From positions 1-64,000 of the forward strand of contig JAZKJV010006050.1 in NCBI GenBank assembly GCA_037367405.1: a stretch of DNA of 64,000 nt, read 5' to 3'. The notes under the pieces are model-generated. The model saw only the letters and a list, made by a program, of their open reading frames with translations, was not told where the DNA came from and did not search any database. Of the stretch, positions 53,802 to 64,000 are shown piece after piece. This DNA is from Ottelia alismoides. Taxonomy: Eukaryota; Streptophyta; Magnoliopsida; Alismatales; Hydrocharitaceae. The position numbers and the translations under genes are program-made. The first letter of the stretch is position 1; every line of letters begins with the position of its first letter.

Positions 53802-55000
53802 GATTATTGGCGAAGGAGGTGACGTGGCTGTTGATATCACAAAAAACGCCAATGGTGGTAGTTGGCATCTATTAGTGATGTTGTGGAGAAGGGACATGGC
53901 TATTACATGGGCTTGTCATATGTCTTATTTCCAGGCATTCCATCGAGATGCATAGATTCGAGGATGGCAACCTTGAACTGGACTCCATCGATTCGATGAT
54001 GAGGTGATTTCATTGTGACCACTAAGTTGAATCTCAAACGCTTTTGTAGAATTAAACATCAAATCATTGGTGTTATACCCTTTGCTGGTTTAGTATTGGG
54101 TCGAGAGGCTCATGATCTTAGTTTTTATGTTGTCCTTGGAGGAAGTTAGGGAGGGGCCAAGGCCCAATACCCGAGGGGTCGGCAATCGATGATGATAAGA
54201 GGATGTGACTTGGGAGGAATGAAGCATGTTATGTTGGAGGATGGTTGATAGCAACTGTGGGCGAATAATAGTACACCATTGCGATGGAAAGAAAGATCAT
54301 CGTCGTCATTTTGGGGTTTTGGGATGACACTTTCAATTTTCGAGGAGGAAATGGTGGTGGAAAAATTATGCCATCTTCAAGTTGGCTACTTGAGATTTAT
54401 TCGATGACGTGTATGGCCAGTTGACAGATGGACTCCTTTGCCAAATCCTTCTAACCCGATGTGATATTGAGTGAGTATGTTGGTAAGTCCCTAATGTGTC
54501 TGCTTTCAAGTATGTCCCTTTGGCTTGGACTCACTTATATGGAAATAAAATATGAACCCTAGATGAAGTTTTCATGTTCTTAGGGATCCGAGCATTTGCT
54601 TTCCATGCATGCTACTCTTGTTGGTGGGGTAAAGGAAACCCAAGGTATTGGTGGCGAGTGACATGCTGCAATGTTTTGTAGGGAACATTATCTGATGGGA
54701 TTGTGCTCGAAGAAAGCTTCTTGTTCGATGATGGATGGATTGTCGACATGATAAAACCGTGATTGTGGTTTCACATGAAGAAGAATGATGGCCCTAAATT
54801 CGGGTTCAACGTCGTTTGCTCCAAGCGGTGTTTATAAGCTACTTCGTTAGGAGGGGAGTTGAGAATATTTGTCGATGATCGAGCTGGATGTGTTGGAGGT
54901 GCTCGTGAAGAACTAATTTTGGGTTACTTGCATCACGATCTTTGCTTGAAACAATGACATGTGAGAGTGAGTAGAGAGATGGGAGACCTTCACCATCACG
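53802..55000 (+). other. No gene recognised; presumed proteasome intron DNA
   Basis: Mixed composition, short frames only. I looked for further proteasome exons (NPYxVNILLAGYD-like) and found none. Confidence 0.4.
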
Positions 55001-55005
55001 GCGTT

Positions 55006-55148
55006 TATTGGGAAAAAGTGAATCGTTGTTTATTCCTTGAACTCTATGCTCTCTTATATAGAGGAGAGACCTATGGGTAAATTACATAAGATAGACAAAA
55101 GAACAGAAAAATAGGAGAGAAGTACATGAACATAAATATAGCTTTACA
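55006..55148 (-). repeat. 3' LTR of the deleted Copia
   Basis: Pairs with 58693-58835; visibly diverged (over ten differences). TATA-like ctcttatatagaggagagac inverted word is retained in both. Confidence 0.9.
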
Positions 55149-55159
55149 CCCCCCTCAAG
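55149..55159 (-). other. Polypurine tract
   Basis: Minus strand cttgagggggg next to the 3' LTR. Confidence 0.8.
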
Positions 55160-56400
55160 ATTGAGTATAGATGTCAATCATGCTCAGCTTGGATGAACAT
55201 TTCTGAAAAGGCCCTCTGAGCAAAGCCTTAACGAAGATATCTGCAGTTTGATCCCCATAGCTGATATGAGAGGTAGAGATAAAACCTTTCTGAATCATAT
55301 CCCTCGTATAGTGGCAACCCACTTCAATATGCTTGGTTCTCCCATGAAATGCAGTATTGTTTGCAATCAACAAGGCGGTCTGATTATCACATTGTAGCTG
55401 CATAGGAATATGTACATCTATATGTAAATCTGCATCAGGGAGCAACTCCACGGATGACGTCTCTAAATTGTTTGCGCCAATTTGGGCAATTTGGATAACG
55501 TTAAAAAATCAAAGGTTTTATTCAGAAAATGCAGCGTCTCATTGTAGTGCTCTCACATATTTTTGGGAGTCCAGGTAATGCACCCTGTAATTAAGCAATT
55601 GAATTAGCGGTGACTCCCAGCTCGGGAGCTCACCCTCCTTTCTATCAGAAAAAATATGTAAATATGCTAGTACTGCACGAACCCACACCATTTCTGTACT
55701 AGCTTGTGCCATAGCCCTATATTCAGACTCAACGCTGGACCTGGCACCCGCAGTTTGCTTCTTACTCTTTCAGGAAATGAGAGAGCATCAATGCAGAATT
55801 CCAAAGCGTTACCAGTTCTCACAAATTTCACGGAAGAAGAAAACACATTCTGCACTTCATTGATAAAGTTTTTGATAACATCTCCAGCTTCAGATTTATT
55901 CATTAATAAAAGGGCCCATGACAGACGAGAGAAATCATCTACAGCTACAAGATAAAATCTGTATCCCTGATGATCGGGAACACGACTTGGACCCCAAATA
56001 TCAATATAAAACAACTAAAAAATGGAGCTACTACTCCGACGCTGATGGTTAGGGAAGGTTGACCGATGGTGCTTTTTCAACTGACATGCCTCACACTGAA
56101 AGAATGAGTGAGGAAAAAAATCTGAGGTAGAACATGATGCATCTTCTGGAGCGGGATACGACTAAAGCGCAGGTGCCACTTATAGGGTGAGACATGACCA
56201 TAATGAGAGGAAATGCTAGCACAAGGTATTCGAACCAAGCGATAGAGACCGCCATGCTCACGACCACAACCAATAACCTTGCCCGTAAGGATGTTATGAA
56301 ATACAATAGAAGATGGGTCAAAAATAGTTTGATAATGTAGATCCTTCATAATCTGACTAATAGATAGCAAGTTCATAGAGAAGTCATGCGCATGCAACAC
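55155..56400 (-). pseudogene. Fused integrase and RNase H remnants
   Basis: Upstream part (about 56400-56080): NLLSISQIMKDLHYQTIFD, then GGLYRLV, the region before integrase. 56014-55790 is the start of the integrase core (YIDIWGPSRVP, VDDFSRLSWALLL, KFVRTGNALEF). After EFC the frame passes straight into RNase H sequence (near 55770-55680, SAESEY-type words). A roughly 190-bp foreign stretch (about 55460-55660) separates this from the final RNase H block PMQLQCDNQTALLIANN (55360-55410) and HYTRDMIQKGF. Not functional. Confidence 0.85.
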
Positions 56401-56411
56401 ATTATGCAGAT

Positions 56412-57188
56412 TAGGGATGAAAACAAATAAGAATATATTCGTATCTGATCTGCTATCGTATTCGTCTTATACATATTTGGGTTTTTATCAATTATACCCC
56501 TCTGAGATATTGCAATTTCAGTTATGCCCCTCCCTTTTTTGGAATATCAGTTGTGCCCCTACCTTCTTGCAAAATTCACAGTTCTGCCCTTATGTTAAGG
56601 TAAAGTGGTAAAGTAGGGGCATAACCGATATTACAAAAGGGTAGAACTGTGAATTTTGCAAGAAGGTAGTGGCACATCTGATATTCCAAAAAAGGGAGGG
56701 GCATAACTGAAATTGCAATATCTCAGAGGGGCACAACTGATAAAAACCCTACATATTTTGACATTTGTATTCGTATTCGTTTTAAAATGGACATAGATAT
56801 ATCACTGCTAATATTTGCATTCGTATTTGTATATTCATTTTTGTACATAAATATAATAATAGATTTATTTATAAATGTGTGTAACAATATTTTATGATTG
56901 CATTCACCATTGCTGACATAATTGTTATGAAATCACTATATCTAGTATGTCTACTTTATGTGTAAACCATCCTAAATATGTATATTTTAGCTAATCTATT
57001 AAGTAATTCTGTTATTATTCGTATACGATTTGTATTCGTTTTATATTCGTATTCGTTTTTAAGGATATGGTAACATATTTTTCACATCCGTCAATATTCG
57101 TATCCGCATTCGTATTCGTATTTTAAAATGGATAAGGATATGATTATACCTATATTCGTATCCGTATCCGACCGTTTACATCCCTCTA
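56412..57188. mobile_element. hAT-like element with ttcgtattcg-rich ends
   Basis: Starts tagggatgaaaac and ends gtttacatccctcta, imperfect inverted repeats. Ends are rich in cgtattcgtattcg words. No 8-bp duplication is visible, and about 30 codons of the Copia host between the protease motif and the next block are missing, so flank deletion is likely. It hosts a MULE MITE at 56479-56749. Resembles the elements at 43529 and 61917 in its tagggatg ends. Confidence 0.7.
56479..56749. mobile_element. MULE-like MITE with long inverted repeats
   Basis: Starts gggtttttatcaattatacc, ends gcacaactgataaaaaccc. The arms pair over more than 110 bp (ggaatatcagttgtgcccct with its reverse complement on the right). 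Perfect 9-bp duplication tacatattt at 56470-56478 and 56750-56758, the hallmark of Mutator-like elements. No coding capacity. Confidence 0.92.
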
Positions 57189-58257
57189 TCACTACACAAC
57201 TGATGTGTAGCACTGGAGTCCATAATCCATTCCATAACATCAGATCCAATACAACTAGTAAGTGCATAAGTACTACATGAGGTACTAGAAGATGTCGAAG
57301 CAGCCACATCTGAGTGACTTCCTGCGGTCGATGAAGAAGCAAAGGGACTGGCAGGAGGCATAATGTCTGTCCCTCAATCGTGCTACAAGTTCATCAAATC
57401 TCTGATCTGAAGAGGAGGCAGTCGTGGTCTCAAGTCTCAACTTGCTCAGCTACTCGGGTAGAAGCAAGAAATCCATGCTTGGAATAACATGCATCCTTTG
57501 TATGTCCAGGACGATGGCAGTAAGTACATGGATGACGAATACGACCTCCTCTGCCACAAGGTCCACGTTCATGAAACTGGGAAGAGCTTCCTCGACCTCG
57601 GGAGGCGGCCATCGCTCTAGAGGTCCGACTGATGGCAGTAGACGGGACTATGATCCTACTGAGCCTGCAAAAAGCTTCCTCCATGGGAGGAATATTGGCA
57701 TCTGTAAGAATCTGGGAACGAGCAGCCTCATACTCAGGATCAAGGGCTGCCAGGAATACACCAACCATGGTGGCATTCCTGTAAGTCTTCTGCTGTTTAG
57801 GAGTGGATGCGAAGGGCATGAAGTTGTGGAGCTTCTTGAACTTCTCACGCAAGGATATATATAACGAATGAAGAGGTCGTCCATTCTGCTTGATAGTAAA
57901 AATATCGTGTTGGAGTTGTAGAATCTTAGTCTCATTCCTCGCCTACGAATAGGTGGCTGCGAGGATATCCCACATCGCGTTAGCGGTAGGCTGATGTTAT
58001 ACATCATTGGCGATCCCTATCCTTAATGTACCTGGAAGTCAAACCTTGGCATATGCATCTCCGCCTCCCATGAGGCGTTAACCCCAGATTTCTCAGCCGG
58101 CTCCTCCTCGATAAGAATATGTTTCTTACCCGTAGACTTCATAAGGCTCAAGAACTGCATAGCCCAGAGTTCATAGTTTGTCCCGTCTATCTTAACAATC
58201 GGCGCTGGACCTTTGAAAGCGCATATGGCAGGAACATCGACTTTGTTATCTGACATA
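57189..58257 (-). pseudogene. Copia gag and protease start
   Basis: Starts MSDNKVDVPAICAFKG at 58257. DGTNYELWAMQFLSLMK follows, then a frame change near 58030, FKKLHNFMPFASTPKQQKTY near 57800-57850, zinc knuckle CTYCHRPGHTKDAC near 57500-57540, and the protease entry MDSSATHQLCSDRG near 57190-57230, where the catalytic DSGA reads DSSA. Gag is better preserved here than in 5917-7263, but the protease Gly is lost. Confidence 0.88.
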
Positions 58258-58680
58258 TTGCTAGATGAAGAAAAACTTAGGGTTTTATAGATCAAAAGAT
58301 GAGTGTCTACACAAACATATGGGGATTTGAATGCATATGTAGACTTATGCAATCAAATCCATCAATCCGCGATGGAAGCCGATGCACATATAGAAGGGCT
58401 CGGAGCCCGCGACTGGTCGTCGGTGGTGGCTAGCTGCGACGACAAGGGAGCCGGTGGCGACGGTCGGTGGGGAGACCGGCGGTGGCCGGGCGTACAGATG
58501 ATGGCAATAGTCAGATGGGTCGGTGGGCGGCGAGACCCGAGGTAGAGAGAGAGAGAGAGGTTGGCGTCGGCGCGATGGCGCCCGAGCTAGAGAGAGGACG
58601 GCAGTGGCTCCCGACGAAGAAGAGGAGGGGAGAGTGTGGCGGGTGTGGTTAGGGTACGAGAGCTTCGGCCTAGGACCGTC

Positions 58681-58692
58681 GCTCTGATACCA
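58681..58692 (-). other. Primer-binding site for initiator tRNA-Met
   Basis: Minus strand TGGTATCAGAGC next to the 5' LTR. Confidence 0.93.
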
Positions 58693-58835
58693 TGTTAAGG
58701 AAAAGTGAATCATTGTTTATTCTTCGAACCCTAGGCCCTCTTATATAGAGGAGAGACCTATGGGTAAATTACATAAGTTAGATAAGATAACATAAAAATA
58801 GGAGAGAAGTACATAACCATAAATATAACTCTACA
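58693..58835 (-). repeat. 5' LTR of the deleted Copia
   Basis: 143 bp, TGTTAAGG...CTCTACA; pairs with 55006-55148. Confidence 0.92.
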
Positions 58836-58840
58836 GCGTT

Positions 58841-59700
58841 AACTGTTGGTTTTTGATTTTATTTCATGAAAGACCAAAAGGGAAATATCGGGAATTGTTG
58901 CTGGCAATTTGTGGTATTGTCCAAACATCATGGAAATGGCCGTGAAATTGATTTTTTACAAAGTAGTATTTTCAGTATTCTTTAATCATTAAATATGATA
59001 TAAGCACACACTTGTTTGCTATAACATGTGTCTTAATAAAAGATTTTTAGTATTAGTTTCATTATAACCACAACAAATGTTGATATAAAGAAAGATATGT
59101 CATACAATGTATTGTCACCATTATAAGCATAGCCATAAAATCTAAAAAAGCACAATAAAAAATAACTTTTGAACATACCATGTGAATGGGCACCCATGAC
59201 CCATCCGATAAAGTAGACTACATAAGTTGTTTTGATACATGTAATGATATTGAAGCTTTACTATTAAGGACATAAAAAAGAAAGTCAGATCAAGGCAGTA
59301 TCCTGCATATAAAGTGAGGCGTTAAGGCTTGAGGGGATTGAGGCTCAAGACTAGGATTTATCAAAAAATTATCAAATATATGAAATTATATGTATATAAA
59401 TATAAGTAAGTAAATAAACATATATAATATAACTATAACACATATTTATGCCTTTTAATTTATCAAGGCTTGAAACTTAAGTTTTTTTTTCACTAATGCG
59501 GTCATTTCTAATTATTTAAATCAGAGGAATATGAAACTAGATTCACTCAAATGAGGTCTTTGGATATCGACATCACTCCCTTGACTCTACGCCTCTTCCT
59601 CCTGCAATGATCTCCGTAGCCATTGCTAGCCTGTCGCTAATTTGCCTTTCAGAAATAAAAGACGATTGCAGTGGAGATATAATAATATAATCCAAAACTC
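58841..59700. other. AT-rich DNA, no gene seen
   Basis: Simple AT-rich stretches (atgtatataaatataagtaagt). No proteasome exon found. Confidence 0.4.
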
Positions 59701-62700
59701 TACTTAGTCAATTTGCGAGCACCTTGGCTATACTCAGATAAAGAGCATTGGATAAAGCAATCGGGCGGAAATCCCCTACATGCACGGCCACATCCTTCTT
59801 TGGAAGTAAGAAGATGATGGCCCTGTTGATCCTCTCCAAACCTATGTTACCACCTGGAAATTCCACCACTACATCAACAACCTCTTTCCCAACGACCGAC
59901 CAAAATTCCTTGAAAGAGAAAACATGGAATCGGGTCCAGGCGTGCCATCCACATTCAAACTCCAACCAACTGCTTTCACCTCCTCCGTGAAGCTCAAAAT
60001 CAATCTGTCTGCATGTTGCCTGAAAAGATGGCTATCCCCTAAGCCCGTCCACCTCCAAGTCTTTCTATCTGACCGTGTGGTGAAATATGAGAAATGGTCA
60101 GCAAGAGCTCGTCCCATTTTACGTTCTCCTTCCATCCTTGTGTCATTCACCAATGTAGATCTAATTAAATTGTGTCGATGCCTTCCGCTAGCCACTCTAT
60201 AGAAGTAGACCGTATTAGCACCTCCCCTCCTAAAGGCTAAAGCTGAGATTGCCGCGACCGCTGCCTCTACTCAATGACTCTCTTCTTATCTTCCGACGTG
60301 ACAATACTCTACGTTGTCTTTCTCTCTCAAAGCTCCTCCACTATAAGATCTCTGCCATCCTTTAACCCATCAAGTAAGCAGATCTCCGTTTCTACCTCGG
60401 TTCGACACACTCTTCTCGCCTCTCTAACTTCCTTCTTGAACAGACAAAGCCTTCCATGAAGGGAAACCAGCTTATGTGCCACACAAGTGACTGCAGAACC
60501 GCAGCGCATCGTGGATCCCTAGTGATTGGACACCAGTTCTCTGAAATTCTCCTGTTGGAGCCACACTTGCTCGAATATGAAAAAAACCCTGGGAATCGCA
60601 TCTTCACCAAAGTCTCTTACCAAGGGAGTGTGATCCGACCTGGTACGAGTTATTGTCGAAGTTGTGGAGAGGGGGAACTCCTCCTACAGTTCAGGTGACA
60701 CCGGAAAATGATCAAGATGAGATCGAGATCCGGAGTTCCTCCAAGTATACTTTGTATCAAAAGCATCTAACACCTTGAGCTCCAATCCATCAATCAGCTC
60801 CACAAAATCGATCGAACTAGGGTCCTGCACCCCGTGACAATCTAGGGCGATCGGACGATACGAGGGTGACACTGAAGTCCCCTCCAACCAGTTAAGCTAT
60901 GCCAAGGTAATAAGTTCTTGCTTGACGGGGATTATCCCGCAACTTAGCTCTTTGAGAAGGTAAGCAAGGGCCATAGACACAAGAGACGACCACACTTGAC
61001 CCGGACCGTAAGCTCTTTAGTAGAACTGTCAAAACAAATCTACCCTTCAACTATGAGATAAGAGAGAAAAAACGAGCCTTTCTTGGCCACAACCAACTCT
61101 CTAGCACTATCGATAACATCAATCGTCTTGTATTCTGACGAAGAGTCTGCACCCAACGACTTTTAGACATTGCATGGACATGATGAAAGCTTTGTCTCCC
61201 ACATCAACACCACATCACAACACCAATCTCTTAGAAGAGCTCCAATTGAATCCCTCTTCTTCGGGTCACCCGGATCTCTCACATCCCAAGTTAGCATCTT
61301 TATTAAAGTAACAAATTTTGATATGATGTGGCGCTGCAGTATCTACTTTTGATTTTTCTTTGGAAGAGAAAGCACTGACACTTTGAGCCTTTGCTGGGCA
61401 TTTTCGAGGTCGACACCTCTTCATTTTCCCCCATTACCTCTTTCTTCACCAGATGAGGATGAAGAGGATTGAGGTAGGGCATTAGCAACCACATTTTCAA
61501 GGCCCGAAACAACCTGTTCTAAGGGAAGAAATCGATGAGGGAATAAAGGGTTCTTTCGCACTTTCCTTCCTCGCATGTACAAAGGGTCGTTTATGGTTTT
61601 ACTGATAAGGTTGCCTGATCCGAGTTTCAGGCAGAACCTGGTAAGTGTTCTGGATTTTGAAGAACTGGTTACTATGGAACCGGTATGTGTTACCCTGAGT
61701 ACAACGAGCAAGGGATTTTTCAGCCCTTAAAAGAAGACATGAGTTTGCTAATCGGGTATCCTCTTCGACATGTAACCGAGTTCGGATTCCAGGATGCTCA
61801 AGACATTGGAACTTCGCTTCTACTGCGTGAAAGCTGCATGCTGGTGCCTAATCTCAGCTTGGATCGACTCGCGGTGGAGGAAAAGAGCCCAGGGGTTTCG
61901 CCCCTAACCCTAGGGATAGGGATGAGCGTTGGGCTGGGCTGGCCCGAAGCCCAACCTAAAAAGCCCGGCCCAGCCCAAGCCCAAACGAACATTGGGCTGG
62001 GCTTGGGCCCAATATTTAGGCCCAAATTTTTTTTGGGTCGGGTTTGGGATTGGCTTGGCCCAGCCCGACCTGGCCCAAGGGCCCGTCCCGAAGAGGGCCT
62101 GAACCCTTCCCATATCCTATATGCCTAGAAACTCTCTCTTATTGCATGCACACTCTGTTCATGTATCATGTCTTCATACAATGTTTATAAATCAAGAAAG
62201 TCATGTGTGGGACATATGAGTTGATGGTATTTCAATTCGGAATTAATTTTCCTTAATTAGTCTATGGTTTAGATTCTGCTGGTTATTCTTGAATTTGTTA
62301 GTGTTTATTTTTTTCCATCGGAATATTTTCTATTATTGAACCTTTACCCAATATGGGCATTATACACATTTTTTACATGCAATGCCTGGTGCACCTGTTG
62401 TTAAATGTGTAAGTTTGGTTCACTCTTTCAAAATCTATAGTGAGAGACGTTTATGGTATCTAAAATTGAGTGCACTTGTATACAATAAGAAATCATCTCC
62501 GATAGAATTGAGTTTTAGTTGTTTCACAATTATTATGGCATATGTTTTAAACAATTTTGCTCGTCTAACTTGAATTGAATTGACTTTAAAGAAAAACTCA
62601 AAGTAAATAATCTATAATAGGTGGAGATGGGATGACCCGGCCCATATAAATTGGGCCGGGCCTGGGCTTGGGCCGAACCAAAGAAATATTTGCGGGCCTA

Positions 62701-64000
62701 GGCCCTGCCCAAGGCCCGAAGTTTTTAAATGGGCTTGGGCCTGGGCCCTTCAGGGCCCGGCCCAGCCTGACCCATGCTCATCCCTACCTAGGGAGCAAGC
62801 AGAGCTATCAACACGAACAAGTCATGCTCTCGAGACTCTTTCCCTCCCCGCTTCTCCACATCGCCGCTCCCCCGAACAACAACTCGACAGGAACCTTAAC
62901 TCCCATAAGGAAAGGTGTCTGCTCCAAACATCTTCGAGAAAAATTCATCGCTAGTTTACAAGTAAGTTCCAGATTAGGGCCTCTTTTGAAAGTTGGATTT
63001 TCAAACTCTGAATTTTCGCACCCGACGAAGGCATGATCACTTTAGGCTTTGTGTTTGCCGTCGTCGGAGAGTTCTGTCTAACATCGACTCCGGTGTTAGA
63101 GGTTTGCCTTCCTTCAACCAAGAAGGCTGCTCCGAGTCACTCCATGGCTGGGACACATTGGAGGCGGTGGGGGAGGGGAGACTTCTTTTACCATAAGACG
63201 AAAGCTCGCTCGATCCACCACCAACGAGCAAGTACTCTCAGCAGGAACCACCTTTGTGCAAACCAAACTCTTTAGTGATTAATGATCAGAGGATCCGATC
63301 TTGGTAGCCTTCTATCCGCAAGGATCTTCGTCAACACCCCAAACTCCCTTAGAGCTAGCTTCAATGCCTCCACAGAGCGTGAGAGGAACAAAACTCCATA
63401 GATTCGAACCATCCTATAGGTCAGTGTCGCATGTTCACCATATGTGAACCTTGGTGAATGCCAAACAACACCATATAGCGACTCAGAGCTTAACATATGG
63501 TCCACCTTCATAGGAGAGAGACTTCTCACAGCACAATCCCTCACCCAAATCTGCAACATTTCCGTCGAAAGAATTTTCCAAATGTTTTCGAATTTATGCA
63601 AGCGCCAAGCTGACATCCTTCCGAGCTTCACTGTGGCATCCGATTACCAAGCCGTTCTTTAGACTCGAGGGATGGGATCTCCTAACTGCCGACCATAGGA
63701 GACAAAAGAACGAAACACCTTAACTTTCCCTGCAAGAGATGATGGCTCTTCGATGGCTAACAACTAACCCTGCTGCGGCCTCATCGAACTTGGACAGGAG
63801 GATCTTCTGTGGCCCACCGCGTCAAAGAGAAAGCACCAAGGTGGGACGGACAAAAGCTCGCCCTATGGCCAAAACTTCCATGCCTAAAACTTGTGATGCG
63901 AGACAAATGTCCAACCCCCTTCAACCCTTTCTGCTTCTTGTTTGTTAGCACTTCTTGCCTTCATCTCACCAGTGATGGTAGCCCTCCTCCAAGCATCCTC
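59700..64000 (-). mobile_element. Decayed L1-type LINE, ORF1 region to RT start, runs off the window
   Basis: In minus orientation from the window end: an ORF1-like region (63272-63631, LHKFENIWKILSTEMLQIWV, then ATLTYRMVRIYG and LKLALREFGVLTKIL), a hAT insertion (61917-62786), the end of ORF1 (61421-61711, acidic Ser-rich tail). Then come the endonuclease (DVVLMWETK near 61200; GLELKVLDAFDTKYTWRNSG near 60730-60790), the linker (ESLLVNDTRMEGER-like near 60130), and the RT start (NVDGTPGPDSM near 59930, LPKKDVAVHVGDFRPIALSN near 59760-59820). It stops at about 59700. Many stops. Confidence 0.75.
61917..62786. mobile_element. hAT-like element with GGGCTGGGC-rich ends
   Basis: Ends tagggatgagc and gctcatcccta are perfect 11-bp inverted repeats. 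The 8-bp duplication cctaggga is exact at 61909-61916 and 62787-62794. Both ends (about 61925-62095 and 62635-62775) are tiled with gggctgggc, gcccggcccag and ggcccaa words. The AT-rich centre has no transposase. It sits in the LINE ORF1 region. Confidence 0.92.

Larger units (their letters stand above)
55006..58835 (-). mobile_element. Internally deleted Copia element with nested DNA transposons
   Basis: LTRs 55006-55148 and 58693-58835 (143 bp each), duplication gcgtt at 55001-55005 and 58836-58840, primer-binding site 58681-58692 and polypurine tract 55149-55159. It holds gag, part of protease, part of integrase and an RNase H piece. RT and the rest of integrase are gone; a deletion near 55790 joins integrase directly to RNase H. 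It is interrupted by a hAT-like element (56412-57188), which itself contains a MULE MITE. Same lineage as 2857-8279 by gag and leader similarity. Confidence 0.93.

Noticed and set aside
61685..62128. A 147-codon frame rich in Gly and Pro
   Set aside because: Its right half is the gggctgggc tiling of a hAT end, and its left half is LINE relic.
1..64000. CRISPR array, bacterial operon, organellar insert or rRNA genes
   Set aside because: No regular direct repeats with unique spacers, no ribosome-binding sites with operon-like frames, no organellar gene or rRNA core words seen.

Overview
The window is nuclear DNA of a flowering plant. Spliced genes with GT-AG introns, Copia elements primed by initiator tRNA-Met, CACTA, hAT, Tourist-like and MULE-like transposons, and tRNA-derived SINEs all point that way. 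The GC-rich pectinesterase exons and the Tourist-like MITEs lean towards a monocot, but I cannot name a species. Nothing bacterial, organellar or CRISPR-like is visible. Most of the 64 kb is nested transposable elements; only three stretches look like host gene.

Layout. 1-2180: AT-rich DNA and a decayed Copia 3' fragment split by a SINE. 2611-9735: a plus-strand LINE relic split by a 5.4 kb minus-strand Copia element and by a second SINE. 9736-15640: few features, a possible small basic-protein gene (12499-12816) and a Tourist-like MITE. 15640-20480: an old minus-strand Copia relic split by a young non-coding LTR element (17097-20319) that carries two head-to-head MITEs. 21591-36450: one minus-strand pectinesterase gene, broken by frameshifts, by a foldback MITE in its last exon, and by a 12.2 kb CACTA element (23615-35783) in its first exon. 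That CACTA carries a thymidylate kinase gene fragment and a LINE ORF1-like fragment, and is itself split by a second CACTA (24261-29929). 37612-46022: a Tnt1-like Copia element on the plus strand, split by a probable 2.9 kb solo LTR and by a hAT-like element. 46023-49390: CACTA and Gypsy debris. 49405-49861: the first two coding exons of the 20S proteasome subunit beta-4 (PSMB2/PBD) gene. The following intron, or the DNA replacing it, holds a young LINE (51518-53786), a Copia element (55006-58835) that contains a hAT that contains a MULE MITE, and a LINE relic (59700-64000) split by another hAT.

How it fits together. Many boundaries are supported by target-site duplications read directly: 17 and 15 bp for SINEs, 5 bp for LTR elements, 3 bp for CACTA and Tourist-like elements, 8 bp for hAT, 9-10 bp for MULE-like MITEs and 15 bp for a LINE. 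The order of insertions can therefore be reconstructed at several sites. Host function in the window is limited to the start of the proteasome gene and possibly the 105-residue basic protein; the pectinesterase is a pseudogene.
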